NCBI RefSeq assembly: GCF_016745425.1
Contig: NZ_JAERVK010000001.1
Span: 248,001 to 312,000 of the forward strand
Direction of reading: 5' to 3'
DNA length: 64,000 bases
Source of the DNA: Candidatus Methylomicrobium oryzae
GTDB lineage: Bacteria > Pseudomonadota > Gammaproteobacteria > Methylococcales > Methylomonadaceae
Shown here piece by piece: positions 17,394 to 24,964 of the stretch; the first letter of the stretch is position 1, and every line of letters begins with the position of its first letter. The notes under the pieces are model-generated. The model made no database searches. It saw nothing but the letters and a program-made list of their open reading frames with translations, and was not told the DNA's origin. Position numbers and translations under genes: made by a program.

Positions 17394-17445
17394 GTCACAT
17401 GGTCAATACGATTTTCCCTGTCACATGGTCAATACGATTTTCCCT
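17394..17445. repeat. 26-base tandem duplication at the 3' end of the MDR gene
   Basis: GTCACATGGTCAATACGATT-TTCCCT occurs twice head to tail (17394-17419 and 17420-17445). The second copy encodes the last residues and stop of the oxidoreductase gene; the first copy lies just outside it. The duplication is exact, so it is recent. Confidence 0.9.
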
Positions 17446-18416
17446 TGCGTGTGGCCGGCTTCGATGAGTTCATGCGCCTGAGCGGCATCTTCGAGCGCCA
17501 TCCGATGGCTGAGATGGATCTTTAGCCGCCCTTGATCGACCCATTCAGCGCACTGATTCAGCATCGCGATCTGTTTGTCCCGGGCCGTATGCAAATCCCG
17601 CAGCATCGGCGTCAGCATCAGTTCGAAACCGATCAGCAGATTTCGGATTCTGGCTTCGCCCCAATTGAGTGCGCCGGGCTCGAGAATCGTGACGAGGCGC
17701 CCGAAATGCGCGGTGGCCGGGATGCTCTCTTCGAAAACGGACGGGCCTACCGTATCGAAGACCAGGTCGCAGCCTTTGCCGTCGGTCAGGCGATTGACCG
17801 CCTCGGCAAAACCGCCCTCGGTTTTGTAATCGACCGTATGGTCCGCGCCCAGCGCTTTAGCGAACTCGGCCTTTTGCGCCGAACTGATCGTAGTGATCAC
17901 GCGCGCGCCTTTCAGTTTCGCCAATTGAATCGCGACATGGCCTACGCCGCCCGCGCCGGCATGGACCAGCACGGTCTGGCCCGCTTCGAGGCCGCCGCGG
18001 TCAAAGAGCGCGCCCCAGGCAGTGATCAGCACCAGCGGGGCGGCAGCCGCTTCGGCATACGACAAGGCCACCGGCATCGGGGCGGCCCAGCGCTGGTCCA
18101 GCACCGTATATTCGGCATAGTTGCCTTGCTCGCGGCCGAGCCCGCCGTGGCAGAACCAGACCTTGTCGCCGGGTTTGAAACGGTCCACCGCCGAACCGAC
18201 CGCGACCACTTCGCCGGCACCGTCGCAGCCCAACACCGCCGGCAGCGGGTTCGGAAAGAACACGCCCCGGCGGCGAACTTTCGTGTCGATCGGATTGACG
18301 CCGGCCGCATGCAGTTTGACCTTGATTTCGGTCGGCGAGGTGATCTGCGGTTCGGCGATTTCTTGCAGGGACAAGACTTCGGGGCCGCCGACGGCGGTCA
18401 TCAGGATGGCTTTCAT
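17421..18416 (-). CDS. Zinc-independent MDR oxidoreductase (NADPH:quinone reductase-like)
   Basis: 331 residues. The GroES-like N-terminus has AGVNPIDTKVRRRG and LGCDGAGEVVAVG; the nucleotide-binding motif is HAGAGGVGHVAIQLAKLKG (about 151-169). There is no structural-zinc Cys cluster, which fits the quinone-oxidoreductase branch of the medium-chain dehydrogenase superfamily. It reduces quinones or enones with NADPH in the cytoplasm; the natural substrate is unknown. The last codons lie in a tandem duplication. It is 28 bases downstream of the decarboxylase gene, so it may be the third gene of a leftward operon. Confidence 0.9.
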   Translation of the reverse strand: MKAILMTAVGGPEVLSLQEIAEPQITSPTEIKVKLHAAGVNPIDTKVRRRGVFFPNPLPAVLGCDGAGEVVAVGSAVDRFKPGDKVWFCHGGLGREQGNYAEYTVLDQRWAAPMPVALSYAEAAAAPLVLITAWGALFDRGGLEAGQTVLVHAGAGGVGHVAIQLAKLKGARVITTISSAQKAEFAKALGADHTVDYKTEGGFAEAVNRLTDGKGCDLVFDTVGPSVFEESIPATAHFGRLVTILEPGALNWGEARIRNLLIGFELMLTPMLRDLHTARDKQIAMLNQCAEWVDQGRLKIHLSHRMALEDAAQAHELIEAGHTQGKIVLTM

Positions 18417-18444
18417 GGCTGTTCCTCCGGATAAGTGAGTGATG

Positions 18445-19632
18445 TTAGACCGTCACGGCGGCGTCTTTTTTCGCGTCTTCGGGTAAATCCCGGCCGCAGC
18501 GCCATTGATTGCGGAATTCTTCATAGCTGAACTGCTTCACGCATTCCAGTCCATCGTTGCCGGCGATATAGATATCGGGCAGATTGCAGCCGTTGAAGCG
18601 GTTCGCCTTGATCAAGCTGTAGGCGCCGACATGCTTGAATACGACTTTGTCGCCGATCGCGAGCGGTGCAGCGAATCGGTATTCGCCGAAAAGATCGCCG
18701 GCCAGACAGGTGCAGCCGGCCAAAATTGCCGGGTAGCCGCCGTTCGGCGCTGCTTCGGCCAGATCGGGCCGGCGCTGGTATTCGAATACTTCCGGATGAT
18801 GGTTGACGCTGGTGTCCAGAACCGCGACGGTCTTACCGTCGCTTTCGAAAACATCCAGCACCGTCGCGATCAGGTGGCCCGCATTTCCGACCACCGCTTT
18901 GCCCGGCTCGATATAAGCAGATACGCCATAGCGGCTTCGGAGTCTTCGGACCGCATCGATGAACGGCCGCTGGTCGGCGATTCCGCCGTATAAATAGCCG
19001 CCTCCGAGGTTGATCCACTCCAGCTGCTCCAGTCTATCGCCCAGGCAGTCTTCGATTTTCTGCAGGGTTTCGGTCAATGTCGTGTAGCCGGTCGCCGAAA
19101 AGCTGTTATGCAGATGCAGGCCGGCAATGCCCTGCCAGGATTCGAGGCTGGCGAGATCTTCGATCGGAACGCCGAGTTTCGAATGCCGCCGGCAGGGGTC
19201 GAAGCGGACATCGTTCAGCCTGGATAATTTCGGGTTGACCCGCAAGCCGGTTGAAACCTTTCCGTCCAGCACCGGCGCGAAGCGCCGAAACTGGCTCAGC
19301 GAATTGAAACCGATATGGGTGCAATGGGCGCCCAGGGCCTCTATCTCGTCGGGCCGCAGGCCCGGCGTCGTCAAATGGATGCCGCCCGGTTTCGGCAGCA
19401 CTTCCCGCGCGAGCCGGGCTTCGAACAGCGAGCTGACCGAAAAACCGTCGACGTAGGGTTTTGCCTCCTGCAATACCCGCGACAGGGGTAGCGATTTGAT
19501 CGAATAAAGAACCCGGACGCCGCTGTGTTTTTTCAGCTCCGCCAGCGCGAGCAGGTTTGCGAGCAGCGCATCCCTGTCGATCACGAACGCGGGCGAGGAG
19601 GGCAGCGCGGCCTTGATCGCGCGCAAGTTCAT
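18445..19632 (-). CDS. PLP-dependent fold-III decarboxylase, carboxynorspermidine decarboxylase-like
   Basis: 395 residues. The PLP Lys is in LYSIKSLPL (K46); GLRVNPKLSRL, the GGG of NLGGGYLYGG, IEPGKAVVGNAG and the cysteine motif GCTCLAGDLFGEY follow, matching the NspC branch of the alanine-racemase/ornithine-decarboxylase fold. NspC decarboxylates carboxynorspermidine or carboxyspermidine to the polyamine. One place differs from the NspC sequences I remember: HLHNSFS in the substrate region instead of HFHTLCE. The partner dehydrogenase is not in the window. The gene overlaps the cyclo-ligase gene upstream by 4 bases. Family is firm, exact substrate is not. Confidence 0.8.
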   Translation of the reverse strand: MNLRAIKAALPSSPAFVIDRDALLANLLALAELKKHSGVRVLYSIKSLPLSRVLQEAKPYVDGFSVSSLFEARLAREVLPKPGGIHLTTPGLRPDEIEALGAHCTHIGFNSLSQFRRFAPVLDGKVSTGLRVNPKLSRLNDVRFDPCRRHSKLGVPIEDLASLESWQGIAGLHLHNSFSATGYTTLTETLQKIEDCLGDRLEQLEWINLGGGYLYGGIADQRPFIDAVRRLRSRYGVSAYIEPGKAVVGNAGHLIATVLDVFESDGKTVAVLDTSVNHHPEVFEYQRRPDLAEAAPNGGYPAILAGCTCLAGDLFGEYRFAAPLAIGDKVVFKHVGAYSLIKANRFNGCNLPDIYIAGNDGLECVKQFSYEEFRNQWRCGRDLPEDAKKDAAVTV

Positions 19633-20237
19633 CGCGCCGCTCTCCGGCCTTTGCCGGCGTAAAGGCCTTTCTCGGTGGCCACGAAATCCATCGGGACATC
19701 ATGCGGTTCCGTTTCGATCCGATCCAGAAGCTGCGACTCGAAGCAGACGCCGAATAACACCGCATCTTCCCGGACCTCTGCCAGCAGGCGGTCGTAATAA
19801 CCGGCTCCGTTGCCGAGGCGTCCGCCGTTACGGTCGAACGCAACGCCCGGAACGACGATGACATCGAGTTCGGCAGGCGGCACTTCTTTTTCCGCTTCAC
19901 CCCGGCGCGACTGAGGGGGCTCCGGAATGTTCCAGGTGCCGGGCGTCAGTTCGGAGAGGTCCTCAAGATGCCATAGGCCGAGCTTGCGCCGTCCGTGTTC
20001 GTCCACGGTGCAGTAGGGAATCGCGATGCGTTTGCGGCCGGCCAGTTCGCTGCGCAGGGCCGCCAGCGTTCCGACCTCGGATTTGCAGCCGATGTACCAC
20101 ATCGCAGTGGAAGCCGTCCGATACTCGGGCCGAGCGATCAGGCGGGCGCAGATTTCGATGCTGAGCGTGTCCTTGTCGGTCTGCCGGTCGCGGGCCTGAT
20201 GAGCGGCGCGGCGCTGTTGAGCTTTACGGGTAGGCAT
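19629..20237 (-). CDS. 5-formyltetrahydrofolate cyclo-ligase
   Basis: 202 residues from the ATG at 20237; a TTG three codons upstream is less likely. Family marks are AIPYCTVDEHGRRKLGLWHL, VVPGVAFDRNGGRLGNGAGYYDRLL (ATP and folate site, about 140-163) and the C-terminal HDVPMDFVATEKGLY. The enzyme converts 5-formyl-THF to 5,10-methenyl-THF with ATP, returning stored folate to the one-carbon pool. It is the first gene of a leftward operon with the PLP decarboxylase; mtdB genes begin on the other strand 134 bases away, so one-carbon genes sit back to back here. Confidence 0.93.
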   Translation of the reverse strand: MPTRKAQQRRAAHQARDRQTDKDTLSIEICARLIARPEYRTASTAMWYIGCKSEVGTLAALRSELAGRKRIAIPYCTVDEHGRRKLGLWHLEDLSELTPGTWNIPEPPQSRRGEAEKEVPPAELDVIVVPGVAFDRNGGRLGNGAGYYDRLLAEVREDAVLFGVCFESQLLDRIETEPHDVPMDFVATEKGLYAGKGRRAAR

Positions 20238-20370
20238 GAGCCACAATTTCGTTGCGAAAACGAGCGATCATACACAAATTCGGGGTTATTTTGAACCGTA
20301 TCGCGGCCTCGGCTATTTTTACCGGCGAAATTCTTTTATACTCTCCGGTTATTTTAGCCAAGGGGATATC

Positions 20371-21279
20371 ATGGAAAAACCGTTTATTCTACACATGTTA
20401 ACGACCGCCAAAAATTTGAGCCCGTTCGACGTCAATATGGCGATGGATGCGGGCTGGGTTTCGGCTGTCCCTTATATCAACGTCGAGCCGAGCGAAGTGC
20501 AGGGACTGGTTCAGGACGCGATTTTCTCGCGAAGCGCCAAAAATCTGAAGCGCACCGGAATTTTTATCGGCGGACGGGACACCAAGCAGGCGATGGACAT
20601 GCTCAAGATCGCCAAACGGTCGATGGTTCCGCCTTTCGAAGTCTCCGTGTTTGCGGACCCGAGCGGCGCTTTCACGACTGCCGCGGGCATGGTGGCGGCG
20701 GTCGAGCGCGAACTGATCGCCAAATTCAATACCACGCTGGAAGGTAAAAGCATTCTGGCGCTCGGCGGGACGGGGCCGGTCGGACAGGCTGCAGCGGTGA
20801 TTGCCGCCCGCGCAGGCGCCAATGTCAGAATTATCGGACGCCAGCTCGAGAGAGCGCAAAGCGTGGCCGATTTGTGCAGCAATGAATTCGGCGAAGGTAA
20901 AATCACCATCTCCGCGGGCGCCGATGCGGATAAGGCCGAATACATCAAAACCGCCGATGTAGTGTTCGCGACCGGGGCGGCCGGCATCGAACTGCTGAGC
21001 GCGCAATTGATCGCCTCGGCGCCGCAACTGAAAGTTGCGGCGGACGTGAATGCGGTGCCTCCGGCCGGTATTGCCGGCGTCGACGCATTCCATAACGGCA
21101 CGCCGATCGCCGGTTCGATCAGCGGTGCGGTCGGTATCGGCGCACTGGCGATCGGGAATGTCAAATATCAGGCACAGAACTTGCTGCTGAAAAAAATGCT
21201 TAACTCCGAAAAGCCGGTCTATCTGCATTTCGAACATGCTTTCGAAGTGGCGCGGGAATATATCAAGGCTAATCCTTAA
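20371..21279 (+). CDS. mtdB: NAD(P)-dependent methylene-tetrahydromethanopterin dehydrogenase, paralogue 1
   Basis: 302 residues from the ATG at 20371, preceded by AAGGGG; the frame extends further upstream but without conservation. MEKPFILHML, SPFDVNMAMDAG, IFIGGRD and DPSGAFTTAAGMV are the MtdB N-terminal marks; the nucleotide-binding GGTGPVGQAAAVI follows near residue 131, and DVNAVPPAGIAGVD and GAVGIGALAIGNVKYQ close the protein. The enzyme oxidises methylene-H4MPT to methenyl-H4MPT in the formaldehyde oxidation pathway of methylotrophs. A TATACT -10 candidate lies at 20337. A second copy of identical length follows 208 bases downstream. High confidence in family. Confidence 0.93.
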   Translation: MEKPFILHMLTTAKNLSPFDVNMAMDAGWVSAVPYINVEPSEVQGLVQDAIFSRSAKNLKRTGIFIGGRDTKQAMDMLKIAKRSMVPPFEVSVFADPSGAFTTAAGMVAAVERELIAKFNTTLEGKSILALGGTGPVGQAAAVIAARAGANVRIIGRQLERAQSVADLCSNEFGEGKITISAGADADKAEYIKTADVVFATGAAGIELLSAQLIASAPQLKVAADVNAVPPAGIAGVDAFHNGTPIAGSISGAVGIGALAIGNVKYQAQNLLLKKMLNSEKPVYLHFEHAFEVAREYIKANP

Positions 21280-21287
21280 TTTTCTTG

Positions 21288-21325
21288 CTGGAAGCCGGCC
21301 GTTCCGGAGAATATCCGGTTTCCAG
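21288..21325 (+). promoter_or_regulatory. Inverted repeat after mtdB paralogue 1
   Basis: CTGGAAGCCGG (21288-21298) pairs with CCGGTTTCCAG (21315-21325), one wobble. There is no T-run, so it may stabilise the transcript end or be a processing site rather than a terminator. Confidence 0.35.
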
Positions 21326-21486
21326 AATGTTCGGGCCGGATTGATCTGCGCGATCCGGGGCAGCATTGCCGGCTATGCCTAGGCAATTTGTTGCATCGGC
21401 TTTTCCTGCCGATCAAGATGTTCTCTTTATATTTTAACCGTTCCCTTCTATATTAAGCTTATCCGCAACAAGACAAGGATCTCCCG

Positions 21487-22395
21487 ATGGAAAAACGCAG
21501 CATACTTCACATGCTCGACCCGATGCCCAATAACAGTCCGTTCGATATCAACATGGCTGTGGATGCCGGCTTTGATGTGTTGATACCGTACAGCAACGTG
21601 AAACTGGACAATGTCAATGGGTTGACTCAGGATGCGATTTTTTCGCGGGGGCCGGCCGGCGTCAAGCGCACCGCGATATTTATCGGTGGACGCGACATCG
21701 GGTTGGCGATCGACATGCTGGCCGCCTGTAGGCGTGCGATGGTGCCGCCGTTCGAAATTTCGGTGCTGGCCGATCCGAGCGGCGCTTTTACGACCGCGGC
21801 CGCGCTGGTTGCCTGCGTCGAGAAAGAATTGGCCGTTAAGCACGGCAAGTCGTTCAAGGAGTGCAAGGCGCTGGTTTTCGGCGGCACCGGCGCGATCGGC
21901 ATCACGACCGGAGTGATCGCCTCCCAGGCGGGGCTCGATGTTGCGATTGTCGATCATTTGTCGATCGATACCGCGAACGAAATCGCTGCGGCTTATAGCC
22001 GCCGCTTCGGCTGCCATATCAAAGGCGCGTTTGCGAGTTCCGATGCGGAAAAAGCCGAATTGATCGCCGATGTCGATGTAATTTTCTGCACTGCGAAAGC
22101 CGGTGTGCAGGTGTTGAATGCCGGCGTATTGAAAGCGGCGAGAAACCTGAAAGTCGCCGCCGATATCAATGCGGTGCCGCCGCTCGGTATCGAGGGGGTC
22201 AAGCGCAATTATATGGGGGAGCCGCTGGTGGAGGCGGAGCAGGCTCAGGGCGCGGTCGGCATCGGCGCGTTGGCGGTGGGCGATGTCAAATACAAACTGC
22301 AAAACAAACTATTGAAGTTATTGCTGGATACCGAGCAGCAGCCGTGGTATCTGGACTTCAGGGACGCGTTTGCCAAGGCGCGGGAATTCGTTTAA
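21487..22395 (+). CDS. mtdB: NAD(P)-dependent methylene-tetrahydromethanopterin dehydrogenase, paralogue 2
   Basis: 302 residues, AAGGA upstream. Shares with the upstream copy the SPFDINMAVDAG, QDAIFSRG, IFIGGRD, MVPPFEIS, DPSGAFTTAAALV and GAVGIGALAVGDVKYK blocks; I estimate about half the positions are identical. The nucleotide-binding motif reads GGTGAIGITTGVI here, against GGTGPVGQAAAVI in copy 1, so cofactor preference may differ. The opening RSILHML and the DFRDAFAKA end look closer to the M. extorquens MtdB that I remember. It has its own promoter-like AT-rich upstream region. Which copy carries the main flux cannot be told from sequence. Confidence 0.93.
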   Translation: MEKRSILHMLDPMPNNSPFDINMAVDAGFDVLIPYSNVKLDNVNGLTQDAIFSRGPAGVKRTAIFIGGRDIGLAIDMLAACRRAMVPPFEISVLADPSGAFTTAAALVACVEKELAVKHGKSFKECKALVFGGTGAIGITTGVIASQAGLDVAIVDHLSIDTANEIAAAYSRRFGCHIKGAFASSDAEKAELIADVDVIFCTAKAGVQVLNAGVLKAARNLKVAADINAVPPLGIEGVKRNYMGEPLVEAEQAQGAVGIGALAVGDVKYKLQNKLLKLLLDTEQQPWYLDFRDAFAKAREFV

Positions 22396-22505
22396 GCATC
22401 AATCCCGTAAGGCTGGCGAGGGAAAGCGGGCGCGGACGGAATCTGCGCTCGAAGAAAGGGCAAGGGTTTTGCGATAGAACCTGCCACGGAGGTTTGGGTA
22501 GGAAC

Positions 22506-22552
22506 CGGGCGCTGAACGGCGCCCGGAAAGAAGCGGTAAAACCGTTTTTTTA
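22506..22552 (+). terminator. Hairpins and T-run between mtdB and rplI
   Basis: CCGGGCGC/GCGCCCGG (22506-22527) is followed by a short CGGT/ACCG hairpin and seven T (to 22552). The second hairpin overlaps the rplI stop codon on the opposite strand. Confidence 0.6.
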
Positions 22553-22996
22553 TTCCGCAGCGATGGTGATCGGCAGCGTTACCACGACATCGGAATGCAG
22601 GTTGATGTCGATCGAAAATTCGCCGACATGGCGGATCGCGCCGTGCGGCAGGCGAACTTCGGACTTTTCGACCGCAACGCCTGCAGCGGTAATCGCTTCT
22701 GCAATGTTGTGAGTGCCGACCGAACCGAACAATCTGCCTTCATCGCCCGCTTTATGGGTGATCACGATTTGCAGTTTGCCGAGTGCTTCGGCGCGCGCTC
22801 GTGCGGCAGCCAGTTTTTCGGCGGCGGTTTTTTCGAGTTCCGCGCGGCGCGCTTCAAACTCGGCAATTTTTTGCGGGGTCGCCGCGACCGCCTTGCCTGA
22901 CGGTATCAGGTAATTTCTGCCGTAGCCGGCCTTGATCGTGACTTTGTCACCCAGGCTGCCCAAGTTCGCTATTTTTTCAAGCAAAATAACTTCCAT
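22550..22996 (-). CDS. rplI: 50S ribosomal protein L9
   Basis: 148 residues, full length. The N-domain carries [21 protein letters not shown] and [13 protein letters not shown], which bind 23S rRNA; a helix rich in Ala and Glu links to the C-domain with LFGSVG. Last gene of the leftward cluster rpsF-rpsR-DUF2232-rplI. Confidence 0.98.
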   Translation of the reverse strand: MEVILLEKIANLGSLGDKVTIKAGYGRNYLIPSGKAVAATPQKIAEFEARRAELEKTAAEKLAAARARAEALGKLQIVITHKAGDEGRLFGSVGTHNIAEAITAAGVAVEKSEVRLPHGAIRHVGEFSIDINLHSDVVVTLPITIAAE

Positions 22997-23040
22997 CTTT
23001 TAATCCTCTTATTCGGACGTTTAGCCGATAAATGGCGCCT

Positions 23041-23937
23041 TCAGGCGCCTGATTGATTCGAATTTTTTTTACGTATGTTAAGCCACGCGTCGATCAGTCC
23101 GACGATCGCGACCGGCGGTAAGACCTGGGGAACCAGGATCAGCGTCACATAGAACAGCGGCACCGCAAAACGGCTCATTTTGGTTTTCGAAAATACCACA
23201 TGCAGCACCGAAGTACCGATCACGGTATAGAGCGTAAACAGCAAAATGGCCATATTCCAGGCGATTTCCGACAGCGTTCCCGTGGTAAAGAAGGCGGCTG
23301 CCAGGACGGCTAGGCTGCTGATTGCCAGTTTCGGGCCGGCGCCGAGCGCCAGGTATTCTTGTTTGAATCCGCCCGGATTGAACAGCAGCGATTGCCACCA
23401 GCGGCCCAGGAACAACCCGAACAGCAGGCTGAACACGGTGCCGGCGGCAAACAGGCCGGTCATGTAATGGGCAAAATTGTCGATCCAGATTCTGGTGTCC
23501 TTGATCGGCGCCTGGGTTTGCTGAATCATCTGTTCGAGTAGACCTGCCCACATGGCGGCGGGATCGGGTTCGTACAGATAAAAACCCGCAACGCCCAAAA
23601 TGCCGATGAACACCGCAATTTCGACTGCGAGGGACAACTGGCGGCCTTCTCTGAGGATGATCGAGATCATCCAGACCGGCAGCCACAGCAGCAATGCATA
23701 GAACAAGGCAAACTGGTAATTGTCGATCGCGAAAAAGCCGAGCAGCGCGGCAGCGATGCCGGCGCCGAACAGAATGTACATCCCTTCGAGCGTGCCGTGC
23801 CGCAATGTGACCAGGGCGACAGAGGCCGAGCTGAGAACGCTGACCGGTGGAAATTTCAGCGACAGCAGCGCCAGCGTCGAGGCCACGATAATGGCCTGCG
23901 TCCGCCCGCGCATGATGTAATCCGCCAAAATTTTCAC
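23041..23937 (-). CDS. DUF2232 (YybS-like) integral membrane protein
   Basis: 298 residues with about eight hydrophobic segments and short loops; no signal peptide or catalytic motif. It lies between rpsR and rplI, the position where DUF2232 proteins occur in pseudomonads and relatives. Its function is unknown; linkage to ribosomal protein genes may reflect shared transcription only. A glycine-rich turn around residue 45-60 and a conserved FNPGGFKQE loop (about 190) are visible. Confidence 0.8.
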   Translation of the reverse strand: MKILADYIMRGRTQAIIVASTLALLSLKFPPVSVLSSASVALVTLRHGTLEGMYILFGAGIAAALLGFFAIDNYQFALFYALLLWLPVWMISIILREGRQLSLAVEIAVFIGILGVAGFYLYEPDPAAMWAGLLEQMIQQTQAPIKDTRIWIDNFAHYMTGLFAAGTVFSLLFGLFLGRWWQSLLFNPGGFKQEYLALGAGPKLAISSLAVLAAAFFTTGTLSEIAWNMAILLFTLYTVIGTSVLHVVFSKTKMSRFAVPLFYVTLILVPQVLPPVAIVGLIDAWLNIRKKNSNQSGA

Positions 23938-23955
23938 CGTCTTACCCTGGCTCGA

Positions 23956-24180
23956 TTATTTATGAGCGTCGCAATACGGCAGCAGTGCAATGTAGCGTGC
24001 GCGTTTGATCGCGGTGCACAACTGTCTTTGGTATTTGGCGCTGACGCCGGTGATGCGGCTGGGGACGATTTTGCCGGTTTCGGTGACATAGTCGCCCAGC
24101 AGGTTCAGGTCTTTGTAATCGATTTCAACGCCATTGCCGGCGCCCAAGCCTTTTGCTTTACGTCTTGCGTTACGTGCCAT
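23956..24180 (-). CDS. rpsR: 30S ribosomal protein S18
   Basis: 74 residues. [21 protein letters not shown] and [26 protein letters not shown] are the S18 core that packs against S6 in the small subunit. The N-terminal [10 protein letters not shown] is basic as expected. Spacing of 31 bases to rpsF upstream. Confidence 0.98.
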   Translation of the reverse strand: MARNARRKAKGLGAGNGVEIDYKDLNLLGDYVTETGKIVPSRITGVSAKYQRQLCTAIKRARYIALLPYCDAHK

Positions 24181-24211
24181 GAGTATTCTCGTATCCTGTC
24201 AAGTTGATGGG

Positions 24212-24655
24212 TTATTCGGAAGCCAGTTCGTCGCCTTCGAAGTCTGATTCGATCTCCTCGGCATCGGCTTCTTCAGCTGCAGCGGCGCGTGCGGCGGCTT
24301 CTTTGGCTTTGGCTTCGGCGTTCTTGCTCTCTTCAGCCGCCTGGGTTGCGATCGGGGAAGCCGCGGTGACCGCCTGTTTTTGCACCAGAGTCATGCTGCG
24401 CAGGATCGCGTCGTTGAAGCGGAAGCTGCTTTCCAGTTCCGCCAGCGTCGGCTGGTCGCACTCGATGTTCATCAGCACGTAATGCGCTTTGTGGATTTTG
24501 TTGATCGGGTAGGCCAGATGTCTGCGGCCCCAGTCTTCCAGGCGGTGGATCGCGCCGGAAGCGCCTTCGATGATCGCTTTGTAACGGTCGATCATCGCCG
24601 GTACCTGAGCGCTTTGGTCAGGATGGACTAAAAAGACGATTTCATAATGTCGCAT
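24212..24655 (-). CDS. rpsF: 30S ribosomal protein S6
   Basis: 147 residues from the ATG at 24655 (AAGGAA just upstream); a longer frame to 24784 has no homology. [15 protein letters not shown] and the [15 protein letters not shown] motif are the S6 fold. The C-terminus (about 100-147) is a long Ala/Glu-rich acidic tail ending FEGDELASE, longer than in the E. coli protein, whose tail is polyglutamylated. It pairs with S18 encoded next. Confidence 0.96.
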   Translation of the reverse strand: MRHYEIVFLVHPDQSAQVPAMIDRYKAIIEGASGAIHRLEDWGRRHLAYPINKIHKAHYVLMNIECDQPTLAELESSFRFNDAILRSMTLVQKQAVTAASPIATQAAEESKNAEAKAKEAAARAAAAEEADAEEIESDFEGDELASE

Positions 24656-24964
24656 GGTTTTTTCCTTACGGTTGAAGCCTTCCACCCCACCTGAGCGGGA
24701 CAGTAAAGCAAGGATGAGGCCAAAGCCCCGGTAAAACTTGCCATTATATAAGGTTTTTGGCTTTAGGAAAAGCTTTAATTTCAATCGTTTGTGAAATGCT
24801 CAAACATAGAGAACGGAAAAAAAAGCGGTTCTGACGATCTCAATTTGCCATTATAAAAATATAATAAAATTAATTATTAGCATTTACTGTCAGGCTATTG
24901 ACAAACGGCGGCGCATACTTCATCGTGAAGCCGGTCCATTCTTTCCCATTGATAAGGAGGCGTC

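Noticed and set aside
24655-24784. Longer N-terminus for S6
   Set aside because: S6 begins MRHYEIVF in the family; the extension has no homology and the ribosome binding site belongs to 24655.
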